From NCBI GenBank assembly GCA_029378245.1, contig JARKIF010000003.1, forward strand, positions 2,418,001-2,482,000: a stretch of DNA of 64,000 nt, in the 5' to 3' direction. Position numbers and translations under genes: made by a program. Each line of letters begins with the position of its first letter. The first letter of the stretch is position 1. The notes beneath the pieces are model-generated. The model was not told where the DNA came from, searched no databases, and saw nothing but the letters and a program-made list of their open reading frames with translations. The stretch is from Roridomyces roridus. Lineage: Eukaryota; Basidiomycota; Agaricomycetes; Agaricales; Mycenaceae. This document shows positions 1 through 11,651 of this stretch, in pieces.

Positions 1-2409
1 GTCCTTCTGCCTCGACCGTCGAATACTCGGAGGCCATGCATCGTACCCTCATTGCCCTGCGCTCTGCAGCCTCCAAACGATCTTTCAACTCCATCGAAGA
101 CAAGTATTATCGGATGGAGGTCGAGATGTTGCGCCCAGGAACGGTAGTTCCGTCTGCAGACACGGTCGCTCGAGACGTTCAACGGCTCTATGAATCGTTG
201 GCCGTAGAAGCGAAGGATTACTTTGAGGTACGAATGACCGCATCCTCACTCTTGGCCTTTCCAATGCTTCTCGCAGACGCGGGCTCGGGAAATCCATGTC
301 ATAGTCGACGGGTGGACAGCACCGATGGGGGAGCAGTACCTCGGTGCCGGCGTCGCATGGGAGGACAAGGGAGAGTTATGGTACATCACGTTGGAGTTCA
401 TTCGGTGCGTCTTTGTGGACTACATGTGATTATTTTTTGACTCATGCTTCGCAGTCTAACTGAACGCCATTGCGGGAAGTACCTAGCTCAGAAGCTCGCA
501 GATGTTCTCAAGAGATATGGGCTAGAAAAATTTGTGCGTTCACTTGATCCGTCAAATCAGATTACGACTCATCTGGGCGCAGCTTCACCTTTTAGTGATG
601 GATAATGCTGGGAACTGTAACACAACTGCTTCCAATCTCGTTGTGGACATCCCTAGCTTTCGAGGTATGCTGGCCCGGGGTCGATGCTTCACTCACATCC
701 TCCAAATCGTTGCACGGGTGAGTAGTTTAACGCCAGACGTCCATCGTACTAACAACCGTACAGACGATCATAGCCTTCTTTTTCAAACAGGCAACACGGA
801 AAAAGACCGTCAAGGCCAAGAAAGGCTCCGCCAAACGTTCTACCTCCGCTTCCACCGACGCCGAAACGGACGAAACGGAAGATATAGTCATCTGGGAAGC
901 TGACCCCACTGCGGACGCTGAAGATCTTTCCTTGGCTGACGATATCCATGAGCCGGAAGACGACGAGCCGTCGACGGCGCAGGATCTTCACGACGAGAAG
1001 GTTTCTGGGACTCTTCGGTCGAAGGCTGTCGAGGAGATGAGACGGAAGAAGGTTGTTATCTCACCGCAGGAGGAGAAAGACGCGTTGAAGTTGTTTCCCA
1101 AGGTGAGTTAATCTCCTCCTCGTTTCCATCTACATGCAGCTGAATGCGAAAACTTTAGATCGTCGGGTTAGCGAAAAAGGTCCACGACAGTCGGCCCCTC
1201 CATACAGAATTTGTCCGAATCATTCAAGATCCCGAGACCAAGTTATCAACTACGTCCAACGTTACGGAGCTCGCAAGGCGAAACGCGACACGATGGGGCT
1301 CTGAATACAAGTGTTTGCAGACCAGAGCCATCCTCAAGCCGGCCGTAGAGAAGCTTCTCGCTGACAAGAACCTCAAGCTTGGGGCGTATAAACTCAATCC
1401 TACTCAATCAACCCTTGCAGTTCAGCTGGAAATGTTGCTGCAGGTGAGTTCCTCGCACCCGCTCTCATTTATCGTACTGACAGGGCACCAAGTTTCTGGA
1501 GGCGCCGACAAAGCTCTTCCAAAGCAAAAATCGTCCGTTAATCATTGATGTCCTGCCCGAGATGGAGGCACTTGATTATGCCCTCGATTTGATCAGCAAG
1601 AAGGCCACCCTGTGCAACGTGACCCGCGTCGCGGCGCGTGGCGGACTTCTGGCTTTGCGCAAGTACTATGCGCTCTTGGATGAATGCGAGGCTTATCGGA
1701 TTTCCATTGGTATCTTTCTTGCTCGCAATTCGAACCGATATGCTCACCAAACCACCAGTGTTGTGCCCAGATCGAAAACTCCAGTGGTTTCGTGAACGCG
1801 GTTGGGATGATGACAAGATCAAAGACCTCAGGTCTCTCGTCGTGCGGCGGTTCACCGAGTCATACAAAACCCAGAGCACCACGGCACCCACCAGCACACA
1901 TGCGCCCGCGCCCTCCTCGCAAACGGCCGCGAGCCTCCTGGCCGATGAGTTCCGCCGCCCATCCTCAACTAATATCCATAGTAACACGTCGGAGTGTGAT
2001 AATATTCATACCTATCTCGACTCGCCGCTTTGCACGCCTCCGGGAACCGTGATTCAATATTGGAACGAGCGACTAAGTCCCTCTCCGGGCTCGAAAATCG
2101 TAGCGACGCCGGATCTGGCTCGATTCGGACTCTCGTTCTGTTCATGTCCAGGTAGGTCGTGATCTACTTCCGCGACACCGCTCATACCAAGATGCAGCAA
2201 CGTCTGTGGACGGCGAGCGCGCGTTCTCGGACGGAAGGCATCAAATAGCCTGGAATCAGCAACAAATGTCTTCTCAGGCATTCCGAGCGAAGATGTCGGT
2301 TGGTTCGTGGGCCAACGCACCGTTTTTCAACCTGAACGCCGCTGTCGAGAGTCTTAAAACCGAAATTGCACCCCTCCGCACCTCAAATAGCACCACAGCC
2401 GTCGAATAA
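1..2409 (+). CDS. hAT-superfamily transposase, 5'-partial, nine exons
   Basis: Cut-and-paste DNA transposase of the hAT (hobo/Ac/Tam3) type, predicted to act in the nucleus. The gene is open at the left edge, so any N-terminal BED zinc finger is outside the window. Introns read at 228-276, 405-454, 534-582, 718-763, 1103-1158, 1444-1483, 1710-1758 and 2152-2197 keep one frame to TAA at 2407-2409. Visible hAT blocks: VIVDGWTAP (first acidic residue, about 300), VMDNAGN (second, about 600), RGRCFTHIL, NATRWGSEYKCL (conserved W, about 1290), VLCPDRKLQWF, and the C-terminal dimerisation block with ATSVDGERAFS (about 2200-2230), which holds the candidate third acidic residue. An acidic, Lys-rich insert lies near 790-1000. 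At least 660 residues are encoded with no lesion. It may be an active transposon or a domesticated gene; no terminal inverted repeat was seen after the stop. Confidence 0.88.
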
Positions 2410-2779
2410 TGCATTAGCTATCTCATAAAGTACCCCGGCATTGCCATTAGCTATCCTATCGCTTGTAATTTGAAGAAATATAGGATTTAGTTGCTCTTAG
2501 TGATCGCTAGTGGCCCGCCCCTTTAGTGGCTGTCAGTCTTAGATCCGATCACTAATCAGTCAACTGAGTCATTACTAACCCAAGCGAGACTCTGGTCGAC
2601 GTTTGAGCGGTTAATCCAGAATAGTGACATGGAAATGGTGCGGTTTTCTTCCGGTCTTTTGTTTCTTCGCTCACCCAGCCGAAAGATTGAAGCAATACAA
2701 GGGGATGTCGGAAATTGTGCTCTTACAGAAAATTGAATTATACCTTTGAGCTGCCGTGCGTGGAACTAATCGAGGAACA
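2410..2779. other. Intergenic, no gene seen
   Basis: Lies between the hAT stop codon and the LHNAA relic. No coding similarity to the families in this window was seen, and no inverted repeat that could be the 3' end of the hAT element. Confidence 0.5.
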
Positions 2780-3085
2780 ACATGCGTGTGCGGCATGGTT
2801 TGACGGTGGATGTAGGCAGAAGCTTAAGCCGATATAAGAACAAAGGAAAATACACAATGACCTCGGTATACGCGACCATTTCCCGCCTATGAATCCAAGT
2901 CAGAATCATCAAACTCTTCTACTTCCTCCCCCATCCATCGCCCTGGGACCTGTTCCCGTTTGACGGCAGCATTGTGAAGGTCACCCAACGCTTTTAACGT
3001 TGTATCATCTGAGATGAATGGTGAGCTCAGAAACCTCGGGATTGCAGGCAGACTAACAGACCGAATGGGTACTCGCTTATAGACG
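2780..3085 (-). pseudogene. LHNAA-family C-terminal relic
   Basis: The minus strand matches the 3' end of the family gene at 19292-20780. It keeps the final splice acceptor near 3010, a last exon (3010-2887) encoding GDLHNAAVKRE followed by PGRWMGEE and ending DSDLDS, and then the homologous 3' flank down to about 2780. Homology upstream fades near 3085, inside the equivalent of the previous exon. The coiled coil and Cys cluster are missing, so this is a 3' fragment left by a duplication or deletion. It lies directly downstream of the SDR pseudogene on the same strand. Confidence 0.8.
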
Positions 3086-3159
3086 TAAGTATAGTCAGTG
3101 GTGCAAGTTTCAACACGGATTTGATGATCTATGCCGTTGGAATACGAATGCCAAGAAAA

Positions 3160-4289
3160 CTACCAATGAATCTCGTCCGTGGCCACATTCCACAGCATGC
3201 CCTCATGGCTGACTTTAAAAGTCCAAAACTTCCCGCTCAGCTCCTTGCTCGTCGCCTGATCCACGCGCGCGAGAGTCCCATTAACAGAATCCTCCACCGT
3301 CTCGGGCGCCTCGGCCATCCCATTCGCAAGCGCGCCTTGGTTCCCCATTTCGGTTTGCACCCAACCGGGGTGTATGGCAAGCGAGATGAGCGACGGGTGC
3401 TCTTGGTCCATGACTTTGACGAGGAAGTTGGCGGCAGCTTTGGAGGAGCCGTATGCCGCGACCCGCATGGGCAAGTACACTGTACGAGCCCATGGATGCC
3501 GCGCTGGACGTGATCATAGCGAACCGGGGCGCTTTGGAGGGCGAAGCGAGGAGGAGGGCGTGGGTCGCTTGAAAGAGGATAACGTTCCCGAGGGTGTTGG
3601 TCTCCCAGTGGTCTCTGAATTCAGAGATTGGGGTTTCTGCCAGTGGGCCGTAGTACTTCGAGATCCCTATCCAGTTTGTAAGTTTTTGTACTACTTGAAC
3701 TACCGTAGTTGAAACTCACCAGCGTTGGCGATGATGACGTCGAGTTGGCCCGCAATTCGTTTAATCTCGGCTGCAGCGGCCTCATTGTCGGATTTATCAC
3801 CTAAGGTGAGCTTGACGCCGTGCACGTTATAGTGTTTGGCGGATAGGTCTCTCAGAGACTGTGCGGCGGGATCACGAGCGCCCGCGAAGACGATGGTGTT
3901 GGGACGAGAAGCAAGGGCTGACAAGGCCCAAGCCAATTCCGCGGTTGGCACCAGTGACTGGACCAGAGTCAAAGGAGGCTGGATGACCATACAGCCGTTT
4001 TCAAAACAGTATACGGGTTTGGAGCCTTGCTCCACGTACGTTTTTGCTGACCTTTGTTTGACGGAGAGTCGAACTTCCGCTCCATCCAACTCCACGACTC
4101 AATTCAAGAGCTGTGCCGTGGCTCGGCATTTTCCTTTCCAGGCAGGTGAGTGGAGTCAAAGCAGACTCACCGGCATACAGACGTCAACAGAAACGAAGGT
4201 GGAGCAATGGATCAAAACCCGTATACAGTTTTGAAAACCGCTGTAAGTGGTCAAGACGCACCTAGGTACACGGTTTGGTTTGCAGACAT
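3160..4289 (-). pseudogene. SDR reductase pseudogene (copy S1)
   Basis: Relic of a NADP-type short-chain dehydrogenase close to fungal norsolorinic-acid-ketoreductase-like and C-factor-like SDRs. Exon 1 starts at 4289 (MSANQTVYL) as in the intact copy at 21911. Two lesions are visible on alignment to that copy: a 2-base deletion just after the Rossmann motif (near 3935), which shifts the frame before ASRPNTIVFAGARDP, and a net 7-base insertion near 3480, before the YGSSK active-site block. The remaining sequence, including HPGWVQTEMGN and the C-terminal VATDEIHW, is well kept, so inactivation looks recent. Intron 1 is enlarged by the TA-flanked MITE at 3992-4243. Confidence 0.85.
3992..4243. 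mobile_element. Tc1/mariner-type MITE, 252 bp
   Basis: Terminal inverted repeats of about 30 bp start CAGCCGTTTTCAAAAC on the left and, reverse-complemented, CAGCGGTTTTCAAAAC on the right, continuing to GTATACGGGTTT with three mismatches in all. The dinucleotide TA flanks both ends (3990-3991 and 4244-4245). The homologous intron at 21939-21988 lacks the element. No transposase is encoded. TA target duplication is the mark of Tc1/mariner-pogo elements. Confidence 0.9.
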
Positions 4290-5343
4290 TTCTTTGTCCG
4301 TGGAGTTGATTTGGTTCGTTCATTCGTTTCTATACCTTTCACCTCACAAGACAATCTCGAATCGCCGCGGAGTTAAATCTTGGTTCTGAATAATCAGCAA
4401 TGCTTCCGTCGGATTTATAATTGCTTGCTTAGTATTCCATTCAGCTTCCACGGCCTCCGCATGCTTCACACAGTTGACTACGATCTGCAGTCGGCCTGAA
4501 TCCGCGGATGCACCGCTTTATTTCATTTTTTGGTCTTAGTTCTACAGCCACCGTTGGCTTGTCGTGCGCTAGGTAGTGTGTGTACATACACCGGTATATT
4601 CCCTTGATTCCGGCGTCCCTGCATGGGAGCGTGTCGTGTATTCACTCCTTCCTTCCTGGCTGCGAACTGCTGCCAACGACTGCGATCTGGCGCTCTGTCC
4701 CGTCTTACTGCATGCCGTCCAGGGTGCCGAAGCTCTTTTGATCGCTACCATTGCACGCAGTCTAAACTTAGTCAAATCCTGAGTAATTCCTTGGTCAGTC
4801 AAGTATTAGGAAGCACTTGTATGACTGAGAATGCCGCTGTTGACTCGCATCTGAGGGGTCTGTGAGTGTCGTCACCTCCCACCATGCGCCAGCTATCCTC
4901 GCCTACTTCCTTCCAATTTGAAAGCCCAAACCAGGTTACCAGCATCTTTGAAAATACAACCAAGGCACGGTTTTTTCGGTCGAAATCACGATCAATCCAC
5001 ACACTCTCTCTCCCGGGCCTCGGACGACGGACTCAACGGCTTCAACGCTTCAACAGTTCTCGATTTCCGGCCAACCTTCTAAGTAGATCGCCTCCCATTT
5101 CAAGCATGCATTAGCGCTCAAGGAAAGAGTCTTCAAATTTCCACGGAGCCACCTCGATGCCACCTACCACTCGAAATTTGCGGAAATTCAACCGTGATCC
5201 AACCGTGAGAGAATTTGCTTCGTTGATCGCCGCCTTATGTAACCAGTTGATCCTACTCTTTTGGCTCGGACTCAATTGGGACATCAGTCCTCGTTATGAA
5301 CTGGCCCTGAAATCATTTCGTGGATACGCATGTATCAACTCGT
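4290..5343 (-). promoter_or_regulatory. Upstream region of S1, shared with S3 and S4
   Basis: Read on the minus strand, about 4290-5030 shares patches with the regions before the SDR copies at 21911 and 50569, for example a TTCGACCG..AAAA patch and a TCAAAGATGCTGG-type patch. The SDRs were therefore duplicated with their promoters. A degenerate TATA (TATAGAA) sits near 4328-4334 where the other two copies have TATAAA. No gene is seen in the remaining 5030-5343. Confidence 0.6.
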
Positions 5344-6478
5344 TCAACTCGACTCTGCAGCAATCCAGCTAATAATAAGGGGAGTCAAACTGCCCAACTT
5401 CGACTCTTTCATCATGAAATCAAGAAGCATATCATCGTGGAGCCCTCCTTCCTGCACAACAAGTTCAACATTCGGATGATGCGTCTTCAGTCCTTCCCCA
5501 AGTCGCGTTATATCGTCACGCATGCATTCAAAGGACCCCGCTGTGACGAGTACTCGTTGAACGAGTCCACGCAAGCCGTGGAACCAGGTTCCAGGCGCCT
5601 TGGAAGCCTCGGCAAAGGCCGCGTGGTCCGCCTCGGGAAAGCCTGCTAGAATGTCAGCTCCAAGCACTGCCAGCATCCGTTCCGTCATGGTGTCAATTCC
5701 GTCGCACTCTCTGACGGATGCGGTGTCGGCCGTTAAAGAGACCCATGGGGAGAGGAGGCAGAGTCCGCGGAAGGGGCTGGCGGGGCGAATCTCTGGCATG
5801 TCACTCAGTGGATGTAGCATCTGAGAAAATAGCTGGAGCGCGAGGTTCCCGCCTGCGGAATCGCCAGCGATGATGAGGTTTTCGGGTCGGACGCCCGCGG
5901 CCAATAACGCTTCCAAGCCTAGACGAGCTTGGTTGAGCGGCGTGGGGAAGGTGGATATTGGTGCCAATGCTAAAAGGTGAACACTAAATGTTAAGAGGTA
6001 TGGATGAGAGAAATATGATCGACGCACAGTATTGGAGAACGGCGATCCCGACTTCGATACCTTGCTTCTCCAGTGAAACCTGAACATATCTCCAAAATGC
6101 GAGCGTAAAGTCGGTGACCGGCAATATGAAGTAACCCCCTGTAGGACAGCGTGAGTGGATTCAGCAAGTCGTTTGCTCAAGGGACGCACCATGAAAGACA
6201 TAAATCACACGATCAAGGCGTTTAGGACCTACCCACAAAAGCCGCGCAGCTCCTCCGAGCTCATCAGCAACCCTCGGAAGTTTGACGCTCTTGGTCCACT
6301 TCGTGTACACATCCATCGTGTTGCCCAAGAGGTATTGTACTTGGCTTACGCTCAAGTTGGATGTGAGGTATCGAAAGGCGCGCACTCCCAGAATCCGTTT
6401 GAGTGATTTTCCTGAGGCACGGGACGCAGTCAGTGCTGTCCACAATAGAACGGCGGCTATGGGAGTACGTATGAGCAT
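5344..6478 (-). CDS. Alpha/beta-hydrolase (HSL/AB hydrolase-3 type) esterase or lipase
   Basis: Serine hydrolase of the hormone-sensitive-lipase-like alpha/beta-hydrolase-3 family; the substrate, likely an ester, is unknown. Exons 6478-6190, 6138-6028 and 5969-5344 join in frame to 341 residues. The splice at 6189/6139 creates the oxyanion-hole motif HGGGY (about residue 96), and the nucleophile elbow GDSAGG follows near residue 175. A C-terminal GGLHDDML holds the likely catalytic His, and an acidic residue in SFECMRDDI may complete the triad. The N-terminus (IAAVLLWTAL) is hydrophobic and could be a signal anchor, so the protein may sit at the ER or lipid droplets. No lesion is seen. It is transcribed away from the coiled-coil gene at 6761. 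Confidence 0.88.
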
Positions 6479-6616
6479 TGTGTGCTAGTTCATCCACACC
6501 ACTCACGGAGGGGCAACAGAGTCGCTAATCCCCAACGCCTGGTGCCATCGAAGGTCTCCATATTTGGTGGAAGTGGAGGGCGGCATTGCGAATTTCTGGG
6601 AACGCCGGAGACGCTG

Positions 6617-6634
6617 CCTTCCTTATATAAAGTA
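6617..6634 (-). promoter_or_regulatory. Possible TATA box of the hydrolase
   Basis: A near-symmetrical CTTTATATAAGG lies about 145 bases before the hydrolase start. The rest of 6479-6760 holds no gene. Confidence 0.35.
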
Positions 6635-6760
6635 TTTAGTTGCGACTCGGGCAGCTCGGCCACGGTTTGCGGTGAAAGGACGCACCTCCTTGCGGGAACG
6701 TGACAGCGACGCCGCCTAGCGAGTCAACCTATTTATTGTCTACATACAGTTTGCATTATG

Positions 6761-8569
6761 CTATTCCAACTCCCTCTTGATGTCTTTAATCTTCCGTTCA
6801 TCCAGTCCCTCCTCTCCCGCCTTCCTCTTCGTCCCAGCGTCCAGAGTCGACGCCACTCCAGTATCACGCTCATACCGCTCCCTTAAAACCCGATATAACT
6901 CATGATTGAACCCCACGCATTGCAGCCCAAAGCACTCGGTTCGGATGTGCCCGTCAGGGAAAAACGGACACTCCTTCACTTTCTGTTGCTCGCTCTCTGC
7001 CAAGCCAGTTTGCAGGTAGATCGCGTGGTCGGACTGTAGTGATGTTAGTGCAAGCTAAGTTCGGCGGAGAGCGGACGCACCACATCAGTTGGAATGACTC
7101 CACCCGGTGGATGCACGTCCCGTAGACTGTGAACAACATACGTCCCAGCATAGTACACGAAATCTTTCCTCCCAGTCGCAAAGTACTCGACTAGCCGGCC
7201 ACGACCACAGTACGCGCCCATTGACTGGTTCTCTACCCATCGGCCGTCGGGACCAGAGTATACATGCGTCGGCGCGAATACGATTGCGTGGATTCGGGCA
7301 TTGTTGTCGCACCAGACGCTGCGCCTCGGGACAATGGAGCGTATCCCTGTATTTTGAGCATCAGTTACCTTGATTACATTTAGAAAGTTGACAGACCAGC
7401 GCATAGCGATGTCCTAGTGCGAAAAATCAGTTGGATGGTTCAAAGCATGTGGGGAAACTTACGTGTTTGAACCAATCGTACGAGCCAAGTTTCGCGATGG
7501 GCTTCAGATCATCGAACAGTGGGCGGCCAGCAGAAGGTAGTGGTAGTCCGCCCATGTGGGCAAAGTACCGCTCACGCTCCTTCTTGCGCTGCGCGACGGT
7601 CGGGCGTGGAATGGGGATCATCCCGGGAATTTGCTTCGGAGTGGAGTTGGGTAGTGGAACCTTGGAAAGACGATTGGTACAAGTAGAGAAAACTTGAGAA
7701 TCATACCTTTGAGTTGAAAGACTCTAATTCCAAGTCCACATCACCAAGCTGGTGCGACGCCAGTGATTATTCGCGCCGCTGGTATGATGAAAAGGCGTAC
7801 CGAATCTGCAGCACTCGCTTTTGCCATTTCACGCGCGGCCGTGGCAATCTCCTCCTGCGTACCGCGTGAGTTGTCTCCCTTGAACGCGTCTCTTTCTCTC
7901 GTACCTCTCGAATGACGTCGCTCACAAGTCTTTGCGCCAAAGAATCGATAGCGTAATCGCGTTGCTCGAGGAGCCCTTGATTCTCAGATTCAAGAGCAGC
8001 GTTTCTGTCCCGCGCTGCTTGAAGCTCGGATTGTAACGACTGCAGCTTCGCCTCGGTGGATTGGAGCTGTGCGTCTCTGTCGCGTAACTTTGATTGTATA
8101 TCCTTGGGGCACGTTAGGACAAGAGAGAAATTGGAGGCGTCCGATGATTCTGACCTCGTTCGTGGCCGACAGGGACTTTATCTGCGACTGGAGGTGCACC
8201 CCGTTGGCGTGAAATGCGGCCCCTTGTACCTCAGAATCGACGAGTTTCTAGACAAGATAAGCAGGGAGCGGTGCGGATTCAGGCTGCGCCTCGCTGGAAC
8301 CCACAAGCCTGATCGTCCGCATGGCAGCATCCTTAGCCTCCATCTGCTGCGTCAGACGGAGTATCGTCGTCTCGGCCAAGCCCAAAGCCTGTCGAGCTCA
8401 TTATCAGCGGACGCCAGAGCTAAATCTCGCCAGGGAAACGCACCTCCGAGTCCCGCCGTATCCTGCTTTCAAGCCCCCGAACCTTGTCCTTCTCCGTGTC
8501 GAGCGCGGCTGAGAGGATCTTGACGACATCTTGTACCAGCCCGGGCTCGAGGACGTCGATGTTGATCAT
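6761..8569 (-). CDS. Coiled-coil protein with conserved C-terminal domain (possibly DUF6697)
   Basis: Multi-exon gene read from MINIDVLEPGLVQDVV at 8569 to TAG at 6761-6763. The first half is Glu/Lys/Arg/Gln-rich coiled coil (for example LRDRDAQLQSTEAKLQSLQ near 8100). A basic PIPRPTVAQRKKERERYF segment follows (7620-7560), then a globular region with RSVWCDNNARIHAIVF, DFVYYAGTYVV and ECFGLQCVGFNHELYRVL. That order resembles basidiomycete proteins annotated with the uncharacterised domain DUF6697, but this is from memory and uncertain. Introns are about 50 nt; not every exon edge was fixed. The tail (KRKAGEEGLDERKIKDIKRE) is highly charged. Function unknown. Confidence 0.65.
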
Positions 8570-10933
8570 GGCGTTGAGCGAGAAGCGACTGGCGCCTAGG
8601 CGAGCCAGCCAGTGGCGGTATGGGCGAGTTTGAGAGAAGACAGTGCGGGATCAAAATGGTTGTTTGCGTGTTTGCCTGCATTCGGCAATCAAACCCCTCT
8701 TGATCCTGACCTTCACCACCCACTGTGGCCCTCGTTGATGTGAAGCCGCAAGCATGTACGACTTCCTACGTGCAAGGACTCCATGAAACTATCTAACGTC
8801 GTCGTGGGGCCTTTCATAGGCCAACAAGTACCTGACAACCTGGATTCGCTGCTAGGCTCTAGCTCCAGGACGCACTCTATTGATCTTACCTCCCGCGCTG
8901 TTACCATCCTTGTACCATCCTATGCTTGATCAAATACCCCGGCGTGCTCATCCGACTGAATCTTTTACCGTGATCATTGCCCAGTCTCGTCCAATTCTAT
9001 TTCAACGCGACCTGCGTCTCATGCGGGACAGCCAAGCAAGACTACAGTTCGTCGTGGGCCACTGCAACTCAGCCAGAAGGTATGTTCCTGCTGCGGATCT
9101 CCAGCGAGACTCGGGAGGGCCACTGAGTAACCCTTCTGTCGGCAAATCTCCCGGGTGGATTTGCCCCCCAGGTTTATGGCGTTGATGATGCAGCGACGAG
9201 TCGTTTCTCCCATCGAATCTCGATTTCCGATTGCCTACAATTGACCGGCAGAGAAGAGGGCATTCCAAATCGCCGTGACAGATGTTGAACAAGCCTGGCG
9301 CTGCGTTCAAGCTAGGGAGATCTTTGGGGCCGACACGCAAAAGTTGGAACGTCGTGAGTATCTTTCTTTCGTCCTTCACTGTCCCAGCGACGTTCTATAC
9401 TAAGTAGATCGCTCGGAAATGAATGAACTAGGCCCGCATCGAGTCTGACGGCGAACCTCCGTTCTCGCGGCCCATGACCATTGCCAGGTGCGGGAGAACT
9501 TGAGACCCGGAAGACTTAACGGTCTGGGGATACTGGACAAGCGTGAAATCTTCCGTTGGAACCTGTCTCATTCGCCAGACGTGGTATGCATTTTCAAGCC
9601 GCTTATCTGGAATTCTGTACTAGAACCAGCTCTCCACAACATATCATCAGGTGATACTCTCGTCCAATTGTTCTCCAAAAGGTTCCGTTGCGGTTGACGA
9701 GAACTTGTTTCCCCGATAGCAGCTTTATCCAGATTTCAAATGGAACGTTGATCATTGAATTTCATCATAGTTCATCATTCCCGGCGATATGTGCTTCCGC
9801 TATACGAACGGAGGTAGGATTCATTCCAAGATCGACGTCTGCATTCCTGCGGAGCGCTCGGCTATGAGTTTGGACTTACCTTTAGCGAAAAGGATGCATC
9901 CCGACAGTCGGATGTCGTTTGGAGACTTGGAGTGAAGGTTCTGAGAAAAAAGAATACCTCCAAGGTCCAGAGCAAGTCCAGAGATCCGAGAAACATTGAT
10001 ATGAACATGCTTGCCGCAGCTTTTGGCAAGTTAAATGCTGAAAATGAATTGAAGGCAACTTGGAACCTTAATCAAGACAAGGTCGGCATACTTGAAATGC
10101 GCCGGTGGAGCAACGGTGGAGTCTGAATGAATGTGAGTTTGCTGAAAGTCGAACGGTCTTCAACGGTCTAGACCCCGACGGATGCTATATGACAGACAAC
10201 AACTCCGATTTCCCACCGATCCGATGCCAACCGCGCCACGGCCGGAGCCGCGACTACTGTACGTACGACGTACGAGGCGGGCGCCGTTGCCGACTTGAGC
10301 TTTTATGGGAAAGAGAAAAATATGGGACGGGGTTCCTGTCCAACTCTTGCTAGCCGCTGGCAGCTGTCAAAAGGCGTTTTATATGCCGGCCTCCGCTGTC
10401 TCGAGCCTCGACCTTGCTGGTTTGGTCCAAGCCTCCTGCCATTTGTGTCGTTGGCATTTGCAGGCAGACTAATTACATATGTATTCTGTAATTGGCAGAT
10501 GATCCTCTCGAAAAACTGTGCTCTCGACTACAGTCCACCTCCAATTCCCCGATTTGAACGAAAATCTTGCAGTGCGGCATTCCCCGAGAAGATGAGCGCA
10601 CGCGTCATTGCTGTGCTGAATCGGGTATTTCATTCCAGCGTTAGCGAGTGTGATGCGTGCATTTCCGTGCCGAATTATGTAAAGAGGGGATCATTGGCAA
10701 TGGTCGAAATCCCGAAGTTACCGCCTACCTCATGTTTCGACACGCTGGTGGGAGTGGAAGGAAGAGAAGGAAAGAGGGTCCTTTCTGTGGGTCCCGATGA
10801 CGAAAGAAAGAAGAACAGGGAGCAGAATCCGAACTAGAACCAAGAAATGATATGATAATAACAAATACAGACATCTAGTGATGCATCTAGGGATTAGCAA
10901 TTACTACTACACACGCGACGACGCGACTGCCAC
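8570..10933. other. No confident gene
   Basis: Open frames occur (for example 9002-9379 minus, 9932-10126 plus, 10295-10837 plus), but none shows a recognisable domain, paralogue in the window or consistent splice structure. It may hold promoters or decayed elements. Confidence 0.4.
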
Positions 10934-11651
10934 TCAATGGCGCGAAACCCCATCGTGCACGTACTGTCTGAAGCTCGTTCCCTGGTACTGGGACGGCGGC
11001 GTAAAGTGGCTCACGCGCTCTTTTTTCTTCACCCACTTGAGCCGCATGTTTCCCTCCCCTGGGGCTTGCTGCTCCGCAGGCTGCTCTCGTGCAGGGGGAG
11101 GCGGTTGTTGGAGCGAATCATGGCGACGTCGAGCCCCCATGGCAGTTGCAGGGCGCTCGGGTGGCTCCACGGCGAATCGGTGGTACCCAGCGTCGTGAGG
11201 TGGAGGCGGCCCACGTGCAGACGGATGGTGCTCTACATCCCATTCAGTACGTTTAATTTCGCGAAAGAACAGGGTTAGTGGGACGTACGTTGGCCATGCG
11301 GGTTGCTCGAAGGGTCGTAGCCACCGCGTGGCATCGAGGTGGGCAGGGGCGGCATGGGTGGGGGCGCGTGATGGCGCGGTCGATACTCGCCTGGGGCGGT
11401 CGACTGTGGTCGTGGTGGCGCCATGCGCGCGCGGTCGCTTCCCGTGGGGCTTTTGGGCTGCTCGGTCCGTGCGTCGTGCATGCCGGCTGATGCCGTGTCA
11501 GCGGTGAGAGAAAAAAAAAGTGGAAAAGGGACATACGCGTAGGACGAATAGCGGGCAGCATAATACGGTCGTTGGGCCCTCGGGGGAAGAGTTTGGCAGA
11601 GAGGTGGCAGTTTGAGCACAGGCAGCCGGGGGGATGCGGGGGGCGCGACAT
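10934..11651 (-). CDS. Proline-rich protein, unknown function
   Basis: Three exons (11651-11537, 11486-11289, 11232-10934) join in frame through canonical introns of 50 and 56 nt to 203 residues. The consistent phases support a real gene although the family is not recognised. The start carries a small Cys patch (GCLCSNCHLSAKLF). The middle is low-complexity, rich in Pro, His and Arg (HHAPPPMPPLP), followed by Gln/Pro runs (LQQPPPPAREQPAEQQ). The tail is basic (MRLKWVKKKERVSHF). It is probably intrinsically disordered. An in-frame Met three codons upstream (11660) is an alternative start. Confidence 0.6.

Noticed and set aside
10295..10837. 180-residue plus-strand open frame
   Set aside because: Composition is unlike a folded protein, and there is no domain, paralogue or splice support. 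Likely chance.
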